Below, in pieces: positions 6,273 through 15,240 of a DNA stretch of 57,467 bases. The translations under genes were made by a program, and so were the position numbers. The stretch covers positions 1 to 57,467 of the forward strand of contig CAUJEY010000290.1 of the NCBI GenBank assembly GCA_963169325.1, read 5' to 3'. The notes below the pieces were generated by a model that was not told the origin of the DNA, did not search any database, and saw only the letters and a list, made by a program, of their open reading frames with translations. Source of the DNA: Bacteroidota bacterium. Its GTDB lineage: Bacteria; Bacteroidota; Bacteroidia; Chitinophagales; Saprospiraceae. Position 1 is the first letter of the stretch. The number at the start of each line of letters is the position of its first letter.

Positions 6273-8915
6273 ATGAACGATATATTTATAAGGAGGACCT
6301 GGCGTTTTGTCGCATTAGCCGTTTTTTTATTGAGTCTGACGCTTTATTGCGCGTTTTGTGCCAACCGGTCTTATAACGTCTTCCGGGGTATTCCATCGCA
6401 AACAGCCGTTGTACTGAATTTCAACGGTTTTCTACGGGTCACTACATCAGACACTGCCCGAAATAAGCCATCCGCACTGCCGCTACCTGCCATTTCCATT
6501 ATTGAGTCTGCCAACGCCGAGGCCGGGCTCGTGGCCAGCTTGTTCCGCCACAATGCGATCATACAGGAGGCATTCAACAACCGGGCCTTGACTGCGGCAT
6601 TTAGTTTGCAAGCAGCCGACAGTCTGCAAGCGTTGTTTATACTCGATTTAGGGCAGGAAATATCTGCCGAACAATTAACAGCTGGTATTTCAGGGGCCCG
6701 AAAAGTATTCTCTTCCACTTACAAAGGACAATTACTGTTTACCTTGTATTTACCAAATGGAGAAAAGGTTGTTCTGGCGGTCAAACGAAATGTACTACTT
6801 TTTTCCCGGTTCTCTTATCTGGTGGAAGATGCCATGGTGCAATTGGACCATCGCGGATCGTGGTGGGCAAAAGATTTCGGCGCCGACAAAAATGACAAGA
6901 CCGATTTGTTCCGGATCATTGTTCGTACAGAAGTCTTGGCTGAGCGGCTTGTGGGACAAATAGAAACCTTGTGGGCGCAATTACCCGACTGGTTTGCTCA
7001 AAAAACGGAGTGGTGTAGCCTGGGCTTGAATGAAAAAGGCACGTGGAGGGTTTCTGTCGGTATGCAGGAAGCGTTGCCCCGGCCGGGTACTTTGCAGGAG
7101 CCGGGCCGGAGCGCTATTTTTTCCATTTTGCCGGACAATACGGCTTTGCTGGCCTGGGCTGGTTTGCGATCACCCGAAGCGTTGTCCGGTTTCCTTAGTC
7201 CCGGAATCGATAGGGGCGATTTTCAACAATTTATCCAACCCTGGGCCGGCCATGAGATCGCTTATGCCATCATCGAGCCGTACTCCGCGGGTATGTCGGA
7301 AGATCAGTTTATTGTCCTTAAAGTGCAGGATAGCACCCTGGCGCGCTATAAATTGCAGGAATACGGCGCCCAACATGGTTTGATCAAACAATATGATTAT
7401 CAGACGTTTGCAGTCAATCAATTCCTCAGCCAATCTCTCCTGGCTCCCTTAACCGGTAGCAGGGGGGCGAGCTTTCAAAATCCGGTTTGCGTCATACTGG
7501 GCGATTATGCCGTTTTTGCGTCCACAGGTTCTGCTATCGAACTTTTAATTGATAAATACATTGTGAATCAAACCCTTGCCAATGCGCCGGATTTTCTTCA
7601 ATTACAGAAAAAGCGCACGCAACAGGGAGATGTTTCCCTCTTTTTTAATTGTAATTACGTACCTCTTTTTGTCAAAAACATATTTGGAACAACGCGTTAT
7701 CCCGAAGCCGGAAAAGATATTCAGGCGCTGCAACAGACGGGTGTTGTGTGCCTGGATTTCCCCATAAAAAAAGGACGGCAAATAAATACGACCGTAGTGA
7801 CGCAACCCGTGGGGGAAGTGTCGGCTGGCGTCAGTATCTTGTGGAAGACGACCTTGGGCAGTGCGGTTGTTGGGGCACCCAGCATTGTCCGCTTGTCGGA
7901 GGGGCAAACAGAATCAGCTATATTGATCCAGGACGACCAAAACCAACTCTACCGATTTTCCGCAGGAGGGGAAGTGGTTTGGCGTAAACAAATTGAACAA
8001 CCCATTTTGTCGGGTATATATGGTATTGATTTTTATCGCAACGGGCGCCCGTACTACCTGTTCAATACCTCGGATGCCATCTGGATTCTGGATGATGAAG
8101 GCCACGAAATAGAGGGGTTTCCGTTGCAATTGCAATCGCCGGCCACCAATGGCGTGTTGATGGTGGATTTTCACAATACGCGCGATTATTCTCTTTTTAT
8201 TGCCTGTGAGAATGGGAATTTATATGGATTCGACCAGTTCGGCCGGCCCATAACCGGCTGGAACCCGCAATCAGGCGCCGGACGGGTACAATTCCCGCTG
8301 ATCCATTTTAAGTGGGACGACAGAGATTATCTGGCGGCGCTCAGTGTCAAAGGGAAACTTTCTGTTTTTAACCGGAACGGTGCTCCACATTTTACACCGG
8401 TGAGTTTTAACGGGACCTTTAATAATTGCCCACCCCAATTTGACGATTTTTCAAAATCGCCCCGTATCGTGTGTATGAATACGGAAGGCCGCATTTTCGT
8501 GTCCAACCTGCAAGGCGAAACCTCTGGGGTGCAATTTGCAGCCGGAGGGGTTAACGAAAGGCCATTTATGGTGTACGGTGATCTGACAGACGACGGCAGA
8601 AAGGATTTTGCCGCTGTTTGGGGGCAACATTTTCGCATATCGGGTTACGAAGGCACTACCTTAAAAACGAAGTATAACAATACTCTTTCAACAGAACAGG
8701 ATACCCTTTTTCAAGCCGGATGTTGTGGTATGCTCGGCAGTTTAAACCGGGCAAAACGCCAGATTTATTTAATGGACAAAACCGGTAACCCGCACCCCGA
8801 TTTTCCCCTGGCGGGCACCACACCGTTTGTCCTGGGCCGAATTTTCCAAAGCCGGAAAGAACATATTTTGATTGCCGGCAATGGGAATGCACTTTATGCC
8901 TATAAAATTAAATAA
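6273..8915 (+). CDS. Membrane-anchored protein with DUF3352-like N-terminal half and C-terminal beta-propeller
   Basis: The 880-residue protein has one N-terminal membrane segment (residues 11-30). About 500 residues follow that resemble DUF3352-like Bacteroidota proteins, beginning IPSQTAVVLNFNGF. From about residue 530 on there are repeating strands of the PQQ/WD type, such as LYRFSAGGEVVWRKQI, IWILDDEGHEIEGFPL, LYGFDQFGRPITGW and IFVSNLQGE. These suggest a beta-propeller facing the periplasm. No catalytic motif is recognised and the function is unknown. Both neighbours are exported proteins. Confidence 0.7.
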   Translation: MNDIFIRRTWRFVALAVFLLSLTLYCAFCANRSYNVFRGIPSQTAVVLNFNGFLRVTTSDTARNKPSALPLPAISIIESANAEAGLVASLFRHNAIIQEAFNNRALTAAFSLQAADSLQALFILDLGQEISAEQLTAGISGARKVFSSTYKGQLLFTLYLPNGEKVVLAVKRNVLLFSRFSYLVEDAMVQLDHRGSWWAKDFGADKNDKTDLFRIIVRTEVLAERLVGQIETLWAQLPDWFAQKTEWCSLGLNEKGTWRVSVGMQEALPRPGTLQEPGRSAIFSILPDNTALLAWAGLRSPEALSGFLSPGIDRGDFQQFIQPWAGHEIAYAIIEPYSAGMSEDQFIVLKVQDSTLARYKLQEYGAQHGLIKQYDYQTFAVNQFLSQSLLAPLTGSRGASFQNPVCVILGDYAVFASTGSAIELLIDKYIVNQTLANAPDFLQLQKKRTQQGDVSLFFNCNYVPLFVKNIFGTTRYPEAGKDIQALQQTGVVCLDFPIKKGRQINTTVVTQPVGEVSAGVSILWKTTLGSAVVGAPSIVRLSEGQTESAILIQDDQNQLYRFSAGGEVVWRKQIEQPILSGIYGIDFYRNGRPYYLFNTSDAIWILDDEGHEIEGFPLQLQSPATNGVLMVDFHNTRDYSLFIACENGNLYGFDQFGRPITGWNPQSGAGRVQFPLIHFKWDDRDYLAALSVKGKLSVFNRNGAPHFTPVSFNGTFNNCPPQFDDFSKSPRIVCMNTEGRIFVSNLQGETSGVQFAAGGVNERPFMVYGDLTDDGRKDFAAVWGQHFRISGYEGTTLKTKYNNTLSTEQDTLFQAGCCGMLGSLNRAKRQIYLMDKTGNPHPDFPLAGTTPFVLGRIFQSRKEHILIAGNGNALYAYKIK

Positions 8916-9137
8916 ATATTTGTTTTTCAGGAAATTATGAAATTTTTTTAAAATTGAAATAGCAAATTTTCGCCGTATTTGTAATTTATTATCTTGCAAA
9001 ACGGTAGTTGTGGGCAATTTATAATTGTCATTTATCCGGCGTTTAGATAAATAATTGGGAGCATACGGCAAATGTTTGCTGCTTAGCAGTATATTTCGCC
9101 TTTCTTTTTTTTGCTTCTAACAATCCTTTCACTGCTT

Positions 9138-12100
9138 ATGAAAAAAATCCTACTGCTCCTGTCTTTTATCTGGGCGGGCTATTCTACTGTTTGGGCCCAA
9201 ATTCCAAACGGAAGTACTGCACCCAATTTCACCGTGGTGGACATAAATGGCCAGTCACACAATTTATACAACTTGCTCGATCAGGGCAAAACGGTATATC
9301 TGGACTTTTTTGCCACTTGGTGTGCCCCCTGCTGGAACTACCACCAAACCCATGCCCTTGCTGACATTTGGGATGAATACGGCCCCCCTGGCACCGGTGA
9401 GGCGTATGTAATTTCCATCGAAAGCGATCCGAGCACTAATGTCGCTTGTATAACGGCTTTGCCGAGTTGTGTAGGCGGTACCCAGGGCAACTGGGCTGCC
9501 GGAACCCCGTACCCGATTGCCGATGCAGCCACTGTTGCCGGCAATTACCAGATCAGTTATTACCCGACCATTATGATGGTGTGTCCGGCAGATAGAAAGG
9601 TATATGAGGTGGGGCAGCAAAGCGCCGGAGGGCTCTGGGCTGCGCGAAGTACGACCTGCCCTCCCCTGGCGGTGGTTACAGCAATTGAAAGCGTGCAAAA
9701 TACGACCTGCTATAACTCAAACACCGGCGATATCGACATCTCTATTGAGTCGGGTGGTACGGCGCCATACACTTACAACTGGTCTAACGGCGCTCATACG
9801 CAGGATTTGGTGAACGTACCCGTGGGTACTTATACCTGCACGGTAACTTGTTCGCAAGGCTGGACCGGAACAACGGGCCCAATTACTGTGGAAGGCCCCC
9901 CTGAGCCCCTAACTATGCAGGTCGTCGAGAGTCTTCCCGTCGGCTGTAACGGGATTACTGGTTCCGTCACAGTAGCGGGAGGCGGTGGCTGGCCGGGGGA
10001 GTATACCTACAATTGGAATAACGGGCAGACTGGCCCGGAAGCCTACAATTTGACATCCGGGAATTATACTGTCTCCATCATTGACGAGAATGGTTGCACC
10101 ACACCTTTCCCGGTGACCGTTGCCCCGGTGTCGCTCCCAACCGCTTCTATTACGCCCCCGGGCATAATCACTTGCACCACCCCCACTCAAGAGTTAAATG
10201 TTACCGTATCGGGGGGATTGGGCGATTATAATTATCAATGGAATGCCTCGGCAGGTGGTAATATTGTATCGGGAGGTGAAACGCCGAATCCAATTGTAAG
10301 TGCCGCCGGTAATTATTCCGTGCAGATAACCGACACGTACACCTCTTGTACAGCATTTGCACTCACTCCTGTAGCGGCCAATATTTCTGCTCCGACTGCT
10401 AATGCCGGCCCGGCCCAATCGGTCACCTGTAGTTCACCATCAACGACACTTCAGGGCTCCGGATCATCCGGTGCGAATTTCATTTATTTATGGACCGCCT
10501 CTAACGGCGGAAATGTCACCGGCGGCGCCAACACACTTACCCCGACAGTGAATGCCAGCGGCACCTACACTTTGGTGGTGACGAACGCCAATAACGGTTG
10601 CACCCAAGGGTCTGCCACGACGGTAACAGGCAACAATGTACCGCCTTCAACCAGCGCTTCCGGAGGCGCCCTCACCTGCGTGACAAATGCAGTCGGGTTG
10701 ACCGCGAGCACCAACGCTACTACGCCATCTTTTATCTGGACCGGCCCCAATGGATATACCTCTACCGAGCAAAATCCAACCGTCGGCGTAGTCGGCGATT
10801 ATCTGCTGACAGTGTCTGATGCTGCAACAGGCTGCTCCAACACCGCATCTGCAGTTGTGGCCAATAACACCCAGGCGCCGGGCGCCGGTGCAACTGGCGG
10901 TACGCTTACCTGCGCCGCAACCAGCGTCACCTTATCGGGTAGTTCTAATGTTTCGGGCACATCGTTCAGCTGGACCGGGCCGAACGGATATGTTTCTGCG
11001 GAACAAAATCCGGTTGTATCTCTTACCGGCGATTATAATCTGTTGGTAACCAACACGGCAAATGGTTGTACCTCTACAGCCATGACAGCAGTCGGCGAAA
11101 ATACGACACCACCAACAGCCGGCGCCACCACACCCGGCAATCTGAACTGTCAAAATCTGCAAATACAGATCGACGGCTCCGGTTCATCACAAGGGGCCAA
11201 TATGGTTTACCTCTGGTCGACGACTACAGGCCACATCGTTTCCGGCGAAAACACCCTCATGCCTTTAGTGGATGTAGCCGGCACTTATAATCTCCTGGTC
11301 ACGAACTCGGACAATGGCTGTACTTCAACAACCGCTGCCCAGGTGGCACAAAGTGCGGTAGTAACGGCTGCCATTAACAGCCCCACCAATGTGGCTTGCA
11401 ACGGCGGAGCAACAGGTTCTGCTATGGCAATACCAGGAGGCGGCAATGCCAACTACAGTTATATCTGGAGCAATGGCGCATCTGCTGCAACGGCAACCGG
11501 ATTGGCCGCCGGCACCTACCAGGTGACGGTAACAGATGGCGAAAATTGTACGGCTTCTGCCGCTGTTTCTATTACGGAACCCAGCGTGTTAGTGGTCAAT
11601 GCTTCCGCAACTGCGCAGACGGCAGCCAATACAAACGACGGCACTGCAACCGCCAGCCCTGCCGGTGGAACAAGTGGATATACCTATGCCTGGAGCAACG
11701 GAGAAACTACCCAAACCATTACAGGGCTTGCGCCTGCTGCTTATACGGTGACCATCACAGATATAAACGGCTGCGCTGCGGTGCAAACCGTAACGGTAAA
11801 TGCGTTCAATTGTACCCTGCTGGCAACACCTGCCACAACAAATGTGACCTGCTTCGGCGCTGGAAACGGAACGGCAAGTCTTTCGCTGGAAGGCGCAAAT
11901 GAACCCATTACTTTTGAGTGGAGCAACGGTGCAAATACACCTTCCGTTCAGAACCTCACACCAGGCGCTTATACCGTCGAAGTGACAGACGTGACCAATT
12001 GTGCGCTTTTGTTCAATTTAACCATTTCGGAGCCAACCGTACTAAACGCCAACGCTTCGGCAACGCCTGTCAGTGGTGCAGGCGCTACCGATGGCACCGC

Positions 12101-13706
12101 AACGGCCGCCCCCACTGGCGGGACAGCCGGCTATACCTATATCTGGAACAATGGAGAAACAACGCAAACCATCGTTAATCTCGCTCCGGATACTTATGTC
12201 GTGACGGTGACGGATGCCAACGGTTGTACCTCCGTACAATCGGTTGTCGTAAATGCCTTTAATTGTTTAATTGAAGCAACAACTGCCGTAGGTAACATTG
12301 CCTGCGCTGGCGATAACAGCGGCAGTATTTCCCTGAACATCTCTGGTGGTACCGAGCCCCTGACTTTCGCCTGGAATAATGGTGGCAATACCGCCTCGCT
12401 CGTCGGTCTGGCGCCGGGGACTTACACCGCCAGTATTACAGATGCTAATGGCTGCCAAACAGTGGCTGGCGCTACCATCACAGAACCGGAGGCACTCGAA
12501 ACGGAATCGAATTCTGCCAATCCGGCTTGCCCGGATAATCTGACCGGAACGGCTGAAGTGATCGCAGCCGGCGGTTTGACCCCTTACGCCTACAACTGGA
12601 GCAACGGCGCAACAACCAATAGCATCAGCGGCCTGGCGCCCGGTACATACACCGTCACCCTGACAGATGCTAATAATTGTACCGCCGTAAGTATCTTCCT
12701 CCTTACAGCAACGGATAATATAGCGCCGGCAATCACTGCGCAAAATACCACCCTGGCGCTTGGGGCCAGCGGAACTGTTGCGGTCAGTCTGCAAAATCTG
12801 GGCGCTTCCGTTTCAGACAATTGCACGGTGGCCGACGTTGTCATTACGCCGGGCGCTTTCAATTGCGACGAATTGGGCGAACAGGAAGTTACCCTTACCG
12901 CTACTGATGCCGCCGGCAATACCGCTTCAGCAACAGTGCTTGTGATGGTCGTTGACGATATTGCCCCGACAGTCACCTGCCCGCAGGCCATTACCCATTG
13001 CTGGTATGCAAATACCGTTACCTACGATGCTCCGGTCGCTGTCGACAATTGCCTTGGTGAAACAGGGGAATGGAAATTAGTAGAAGGATTGCCCAGTGGT
13101 TCGGAATTCCCAACAGGTGTGACCAATCAAACATACACCTATACGGATGCAAGTGGAAATGCCGGCACCTGTTCTTTCGCCATTACCATTACAACGCCGA
13201 TGAACCTCGCTGTTGCCAGCGTGACCAATGACATAAACAATCAGGGATTGGGCGCTATCGACATCAATATTGGAGGTGGCACTGCGCCTTATAAGTTCGT
13301 CTGGACCAACTCATTTGGTCTGGTTGTAGGCGATACGGAGGATTTGACGGGAATTCCGGCAGGTTCTTACACCGTGCAAATAAGAGACGACAATGATTGT
13401 TTGATCGCTTTGGAATCGATTGTGGTCAGCAATACGACGGCTACCAGCGAACCTTCCTGGCTGCAAGGCGTAATGCTTCGCCCAAATCCGACCAAGGGTT
13501 ACACCCAGGTCGTATTTACGAATGCCTTAAGCGAACAAATGGAAGTGAGCGTGATTGACGCCACCGGCCGCGTTGTGTTGAATCAAATCGTAGATCACCC
13601 AACTGTTGTGAAACTGGATTGTTCCGGTTTGCCGGAGGGAATTTACCAGGTTCGTTTCCGAACCGGCCAGGAAACCGGCGTGCGGAAATTAGCCGTGAAC
13701 CGGTAA
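9138..13706 (+). CDS. Giant secreted thioredoxin-SprB repeat-HYR protein with T9SS type A sorting domain
   Basis: The 1522-residue protein starts with a signal peptide (about 1-21, ending VWAQ). A TlpA/redoxin-like domain has the active-site motif WCAPC at C62-C65. From about residue 180 to 1170 run many SprB-type and Ig-like repeats, recognised by GGT.PY.Y.WSNG, GLAPGTYTVTVTDANGC and similar segments. HYR-like modules follow (near IAPAITAQNT, and DIAPTVTCPQ to TCSFAITI). The C-terminus (LRPNPTKG to VRKLAVNR) is a type A T9SS sorting domain. The likely location is the cell surface. The start at 9138 opens the signal peptide; ATGs at 9111-9135 only add residues before it. The adhesin-like repeats suggest attachment or gliding, and the redoxin domain is an unusual partner. 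Confidence 0.88.
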   Translation: MKKILLLLSFIWAGYSTVWAQIPNGSTAPNFTVVDINGQSHNLYNLLDQGKTVYLDFFATWCAPCWNYHQTHALADIWDEYGPPGTGEAYVISIESDPSTNVACITALPSCVGGTQGNWAAGTPYPIADAATVAGNYQISYYPTIMMVCPADRKVYEVGQQSAGGLWAARSTTCPPLAVVTAIESVQNTTCYNSNTGDIDISIESGGTAPYTYNWSNGAHTQDLVNVPVGTYTCTVTCSQGWTGTTGPITVEGPPEPLTMQVVESLPVGCNGITGSVTVAGGGGWPGEYTYNWNNGQTGPEAYNLTSGNYTVSIIDENGCTTPFPVTVAPVSLPTASITPPGIITCTTPTQELNVTVSGGLGDYNYQWNASAGGNIVSGGETPNPIVSAAGNYSVQITDTYTSCTAFALTPVAANISAPTANAGPAQSVTCSSPSTTLQGSGSSGANFIYLWTASNGGNVTGGANTLTPTVNASGTYTLVVTNANNGCTQGSATTVTGNNVPPSTSASGGALTCVTNAVGLTASTNATTPSFIWTGPNGYTSTEQNPTVGVVGDYLLTVSDAATGCSNTASAVVANNTQAPGAGATGGTLTCAATSVTLSGSSNVSGTSFSWTGPNGYVSAEQNPVVSLTGDYNLLVTNTANGCTSTAMTAVGENTTPPTAGATTPGNLNCQNLQIQIDGSGSSQGANMVYLWSTTTGHIVSGENTLMPLVDVAGTYNLLVTNSDNGCTSTTAAQVAQSAVVTAAINSPTNVACNGGATGSAMAIPGGGNANYSYIWSNGASAATATGLAAGTYQVTVTDGENCTASAAVSITEPSVLVVNASATAQTAANTNDGTATASPAGGTSGYTYAWSNGETTQTITGLAPAAYTVTITDINGCAAVQTVTVNAFNCTLLATPATTNVTCFGAGNGTASLSLEGANEPITFEWSNGANTPSVQNLTPGAYTVEVTDVTNCALLFNLTISEPTVLNANASATPVSGAGATDGTATAAPTGGTAGYTYIWNNGETTQTIVNLAPDTYVVTVTDANGCTSVQSVVVNAFNCLIEATTAVGNIACAGDNSGSISLNISGGTEPLTFAWNNGGNTASLVGLAPGTYTASITDANGCQTVAGATITEPEALETESNSANPACPDNLTGTAEVIAAGGLTPYAYNWSNGATTNSISGLAPGTYTVTLTDANNCTAVSIFLLTATDNIAPAITAQNTTLALGASGTVAVSLQNLGASVSDNCTVADVVITPGAFNCDELGEQEVTLTATDAAGNTASATVLVMVVDDIAPTVTCPQAITHCWYANTVTYDAPVAVDNCLGETGEWKLVEGLPSGSEFPTGVTNQTYTYTDASGNAGTCSFAITITTPMNLAVASVTNDINNQGLGAIDINIGGGTAPYKFVWTNSFGLVVGDTEDLTGIPAGSYTVQIRDDNDCLIALESIVVSNTTATSEPSWLQGVMLRPNPTKGYTQVVFTNALSEQMEVSVIDATGRVVLNQIVDHPTVVKLDCSGLPEGIYQVRFRTGQETGVRKLAVNR

Positions 13707-13738
13707 TCTAACGATATTAAAAGACTCTAGTGAGAATT

Positions 13739-13774
13739 CCGGGGTTGTGCCGTCAGGTACAACCCCGGTTTTTT
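13739..13774 (+). terminator. Rho-independent terminator after the SprB-repeat gene
   Basis: CCGGGGTTGT (13739-13748) pairs with ACAACCCCGG (13759-13768) around a 10-nt loop and is followed by TTTTTT. This is a strong GC-rich hairpin 32 bp after the stop codon. Confidence 0.92.
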
Positions 13775-13784
13775 GCATCCACCC

Positions 13785-13823
13785 CAATGACGTCCAATGA
13801 CGAACAATGACGTCCAATGATGA
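13785..13823 (+). repeat. AATGACG tandem array
   Basis: Four copies of CAATGACG/CAATGATG, spaced 10 bp apart, follow the terminator and precede the HAD gene. The unit is the same as at 1-75, 34902-35016 and 35346-35413. There is no inverted arm here. Confidence 0.85.
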
Positions 13824-13893
13824 GTAATCTGGAAATCAAATTCCCTTTCCGTTGAAATTACAATAACTTCGCCGCTGAATTTTTGACAATAAA

Positions 13894-14574
13894 ATGGACG
13901 GTATCCAAAATATTAAGGGTTGTATTTTCAACATGGATGGCGTGATCGTGGATACCGCAAAGTACCACTATCAAGCCTGGCGGCGTTTAGCCAATCAGTT
14001 CGGGTTTGACTTCACCCGGGAACAACACGAAGAATTGAAAGGCCTCAGCCGTATGGCCAGCCTGGAAACAATTTTAGAATGGGGCGGTATTTACATGCCG
14101 GAGGCTGAAAAAATGCACTGGGCTGATGTAAAAAACAACTGGTATATCGGGCTCATCTCCAACATGAAACCCGGAGAAGTATTGCCAGGCGTGCTGAATT
14201 TTCTGCAGCAGGTGCGTGCCACCGGGCGGATAACAGCCCTTTCATCCGCGTCTCAAAACGCCCGGTCGGTTTTAAAAACAACTAACCTGGAATCCTGTTT
14301 CGATGTTATCCTTGATGGCAACCAGGTAAAAAAACAAAAACCTGACCCCTCCTGCTTTTTAATGGCCGCGCTGGAAATGGGGCTTTCGCCGGCGGAATGT
14401 TTGGTTTTTGAAGACGCTCCTCCGGGAGTGGAAGCGGCACTACGGGGCGGATTTACCGTAATTGGTGTTGGCAAACAAGAAGACCTGGTGAAGGCTCACT
14501 TAGTTATTAAAGGATTTGAAAATCTGAATTTTAATACCATGGTCGCGCATATTGTGGAGCGCGCAGTATCCTGA
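13894..14574 (+). CDS. Beta-phosphoglucomutase-like HAD protein lacking the nucleophile Asp
   Basis: The 226-residue protein has the HAD fold with a beta-PGM-type helical cap and an N-terminus like Lactococcus beta-PGM (GVIVDTAKYHYQAWRRLA). Motif I reads FNMDG, so the nucleophilic Asp is Asn13, while the acid/base Asp15 is kept. Motif II (LSSAS), the motif III Lys (KKQKPDP) and motif IV (FEDAPPGVEAA) are all intact. Beta-PGM converts beta-glucose 1-phosphate to glucose 6-phosphate in maltose and trehalose breakdown, which fits the GH13 enzyme two genes downstream. With Asn as nucleophile it should be inactive unless deamidated, or it has another role. A 4-bp gap separates it from the next gene, so they probably form an operon. 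Confidence 0.85.
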   Translation: MDGIQNIKGCIFNMDGVIVDTAKYHYQAWRRLANQFGFDFTREQHEELKGLSRMASLETILEWGGIYMPEAEKMHWADVKNNWYIGLISNMKPGEVLPGVLNFLQQVRATGRITALSSASQNARSVLKTTNLESCFDVILDGNQVKKQKPDPSCFLMAALEMGLSPAECLVFEDAPPGVEAALRGGFTVIGVGKQEDLVKAHLVIKGFENLNFNTMVAHIVERAVS

Positions 14575-14578
14575 TTTT

Positions 14579-15169
14579 ATGATGAAATTGAACATTGTTT
14601 TATCCGTTTTAGTCGCAGTAATGGGTTGGGTTACCTGCAAAAACCTTCAAAAAACACCAACTGCCGATACGGCCGTCGGACAACAGCCTGCATCTGCCGG
14701 CCCGTCCGGTTGGAATGCTTCCCGGGTAATTGAAGGGAGCAATCCGGATACGGCTGGAACCTACCAGGTAAAAGAGCCGCCGCACCGGGTGAATGTTCCC
14801 GTAGATGCCTTGCCACCTGCTACGGCCAGCCACCGGGCATACCTGAGTACCGGGTACTGGCATCTGAATATGGCCTTCCAACCCAGCGATACCACCGTAC
14901 ACCATAATTACCAGTCGAAATGGTTGAAATTCCGGGAGGACCAAACCTTTGACGTATTAATCAAAGGGAAAGTAGTAGAGTCCGGCCGCTGGAACTGGGA
15001 TGCGGCCAAAAACGAGATATATTTATCCTGTAATGACCCTTATATCAACAATACCTGGGCGGTGACGGATAAAGGGTTCGTCATGATCTGGAAAGGGAAT
15101 ACCGCAATAAATGTTACCGGTATACAAGTGCGCGTGATTGGCTCGGGGACGTTGCCCGCGAGCGAGTGA
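14579..15169 (+). CDS. Predicted lipoprotein of unknown function
   Basis: The 196-residue product starts MMKLNIVLSVLVAVMGWVTC, and the Cys at position 20 fits a lipoprotein signal peptide. A low-complexity linker rich in T, P, A and S is followed by a C-terminal region of about 100 residues (from AYLSTGYWHLNM) with alternating strands. These include KWLKFREDQTFDVLIKGKVVESGRW and a second WKGNTAINVTG stretch, like small beta-barrel lipoproteins. No family is recognised. It lies 4 bp after the HAD gene and 71 bp before the amylase, so it is likely co-transcribed with both. Confidence 0.75.
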   Translation: MMKLNIVLSVLVAVMGWVTCKNLQKTPTADTAVGQQPASAGPSGWNASRVIEGSNPDTAGTYQVKEPPHRVNVPVDALPPATASHRAYLSTGYWHLNMAFQPSDTTVHHNYQSKWLKFREDQTFDVLIKGKVVESGRWNWDAAKNEIYLSCNDPYINNTWAVTDKGFVMIWKGNTAINVTGIQVRVIGSGTLPASE

Positions 15170-15240
15170 ACATCCTGACCGTTGTGGCCAAATGGCTTTA
15201 AATCACGAAGAAGTCCTGAAATCATACTTTGAGAATCAAA

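Noticed and set aside
9264-9698. 144-residue minus-strand ORF inside the redoxin domain
   Set aside because: The opposite strand encodes the CAPC redoxin domain; this frame has no homology-like features.
11396-12991. Several open frames within the SprB region on both strands
   Set aside because: They are shadows of a GC-rich repetitive coding sequence; the long frame has a signal peptide and sorting domain.
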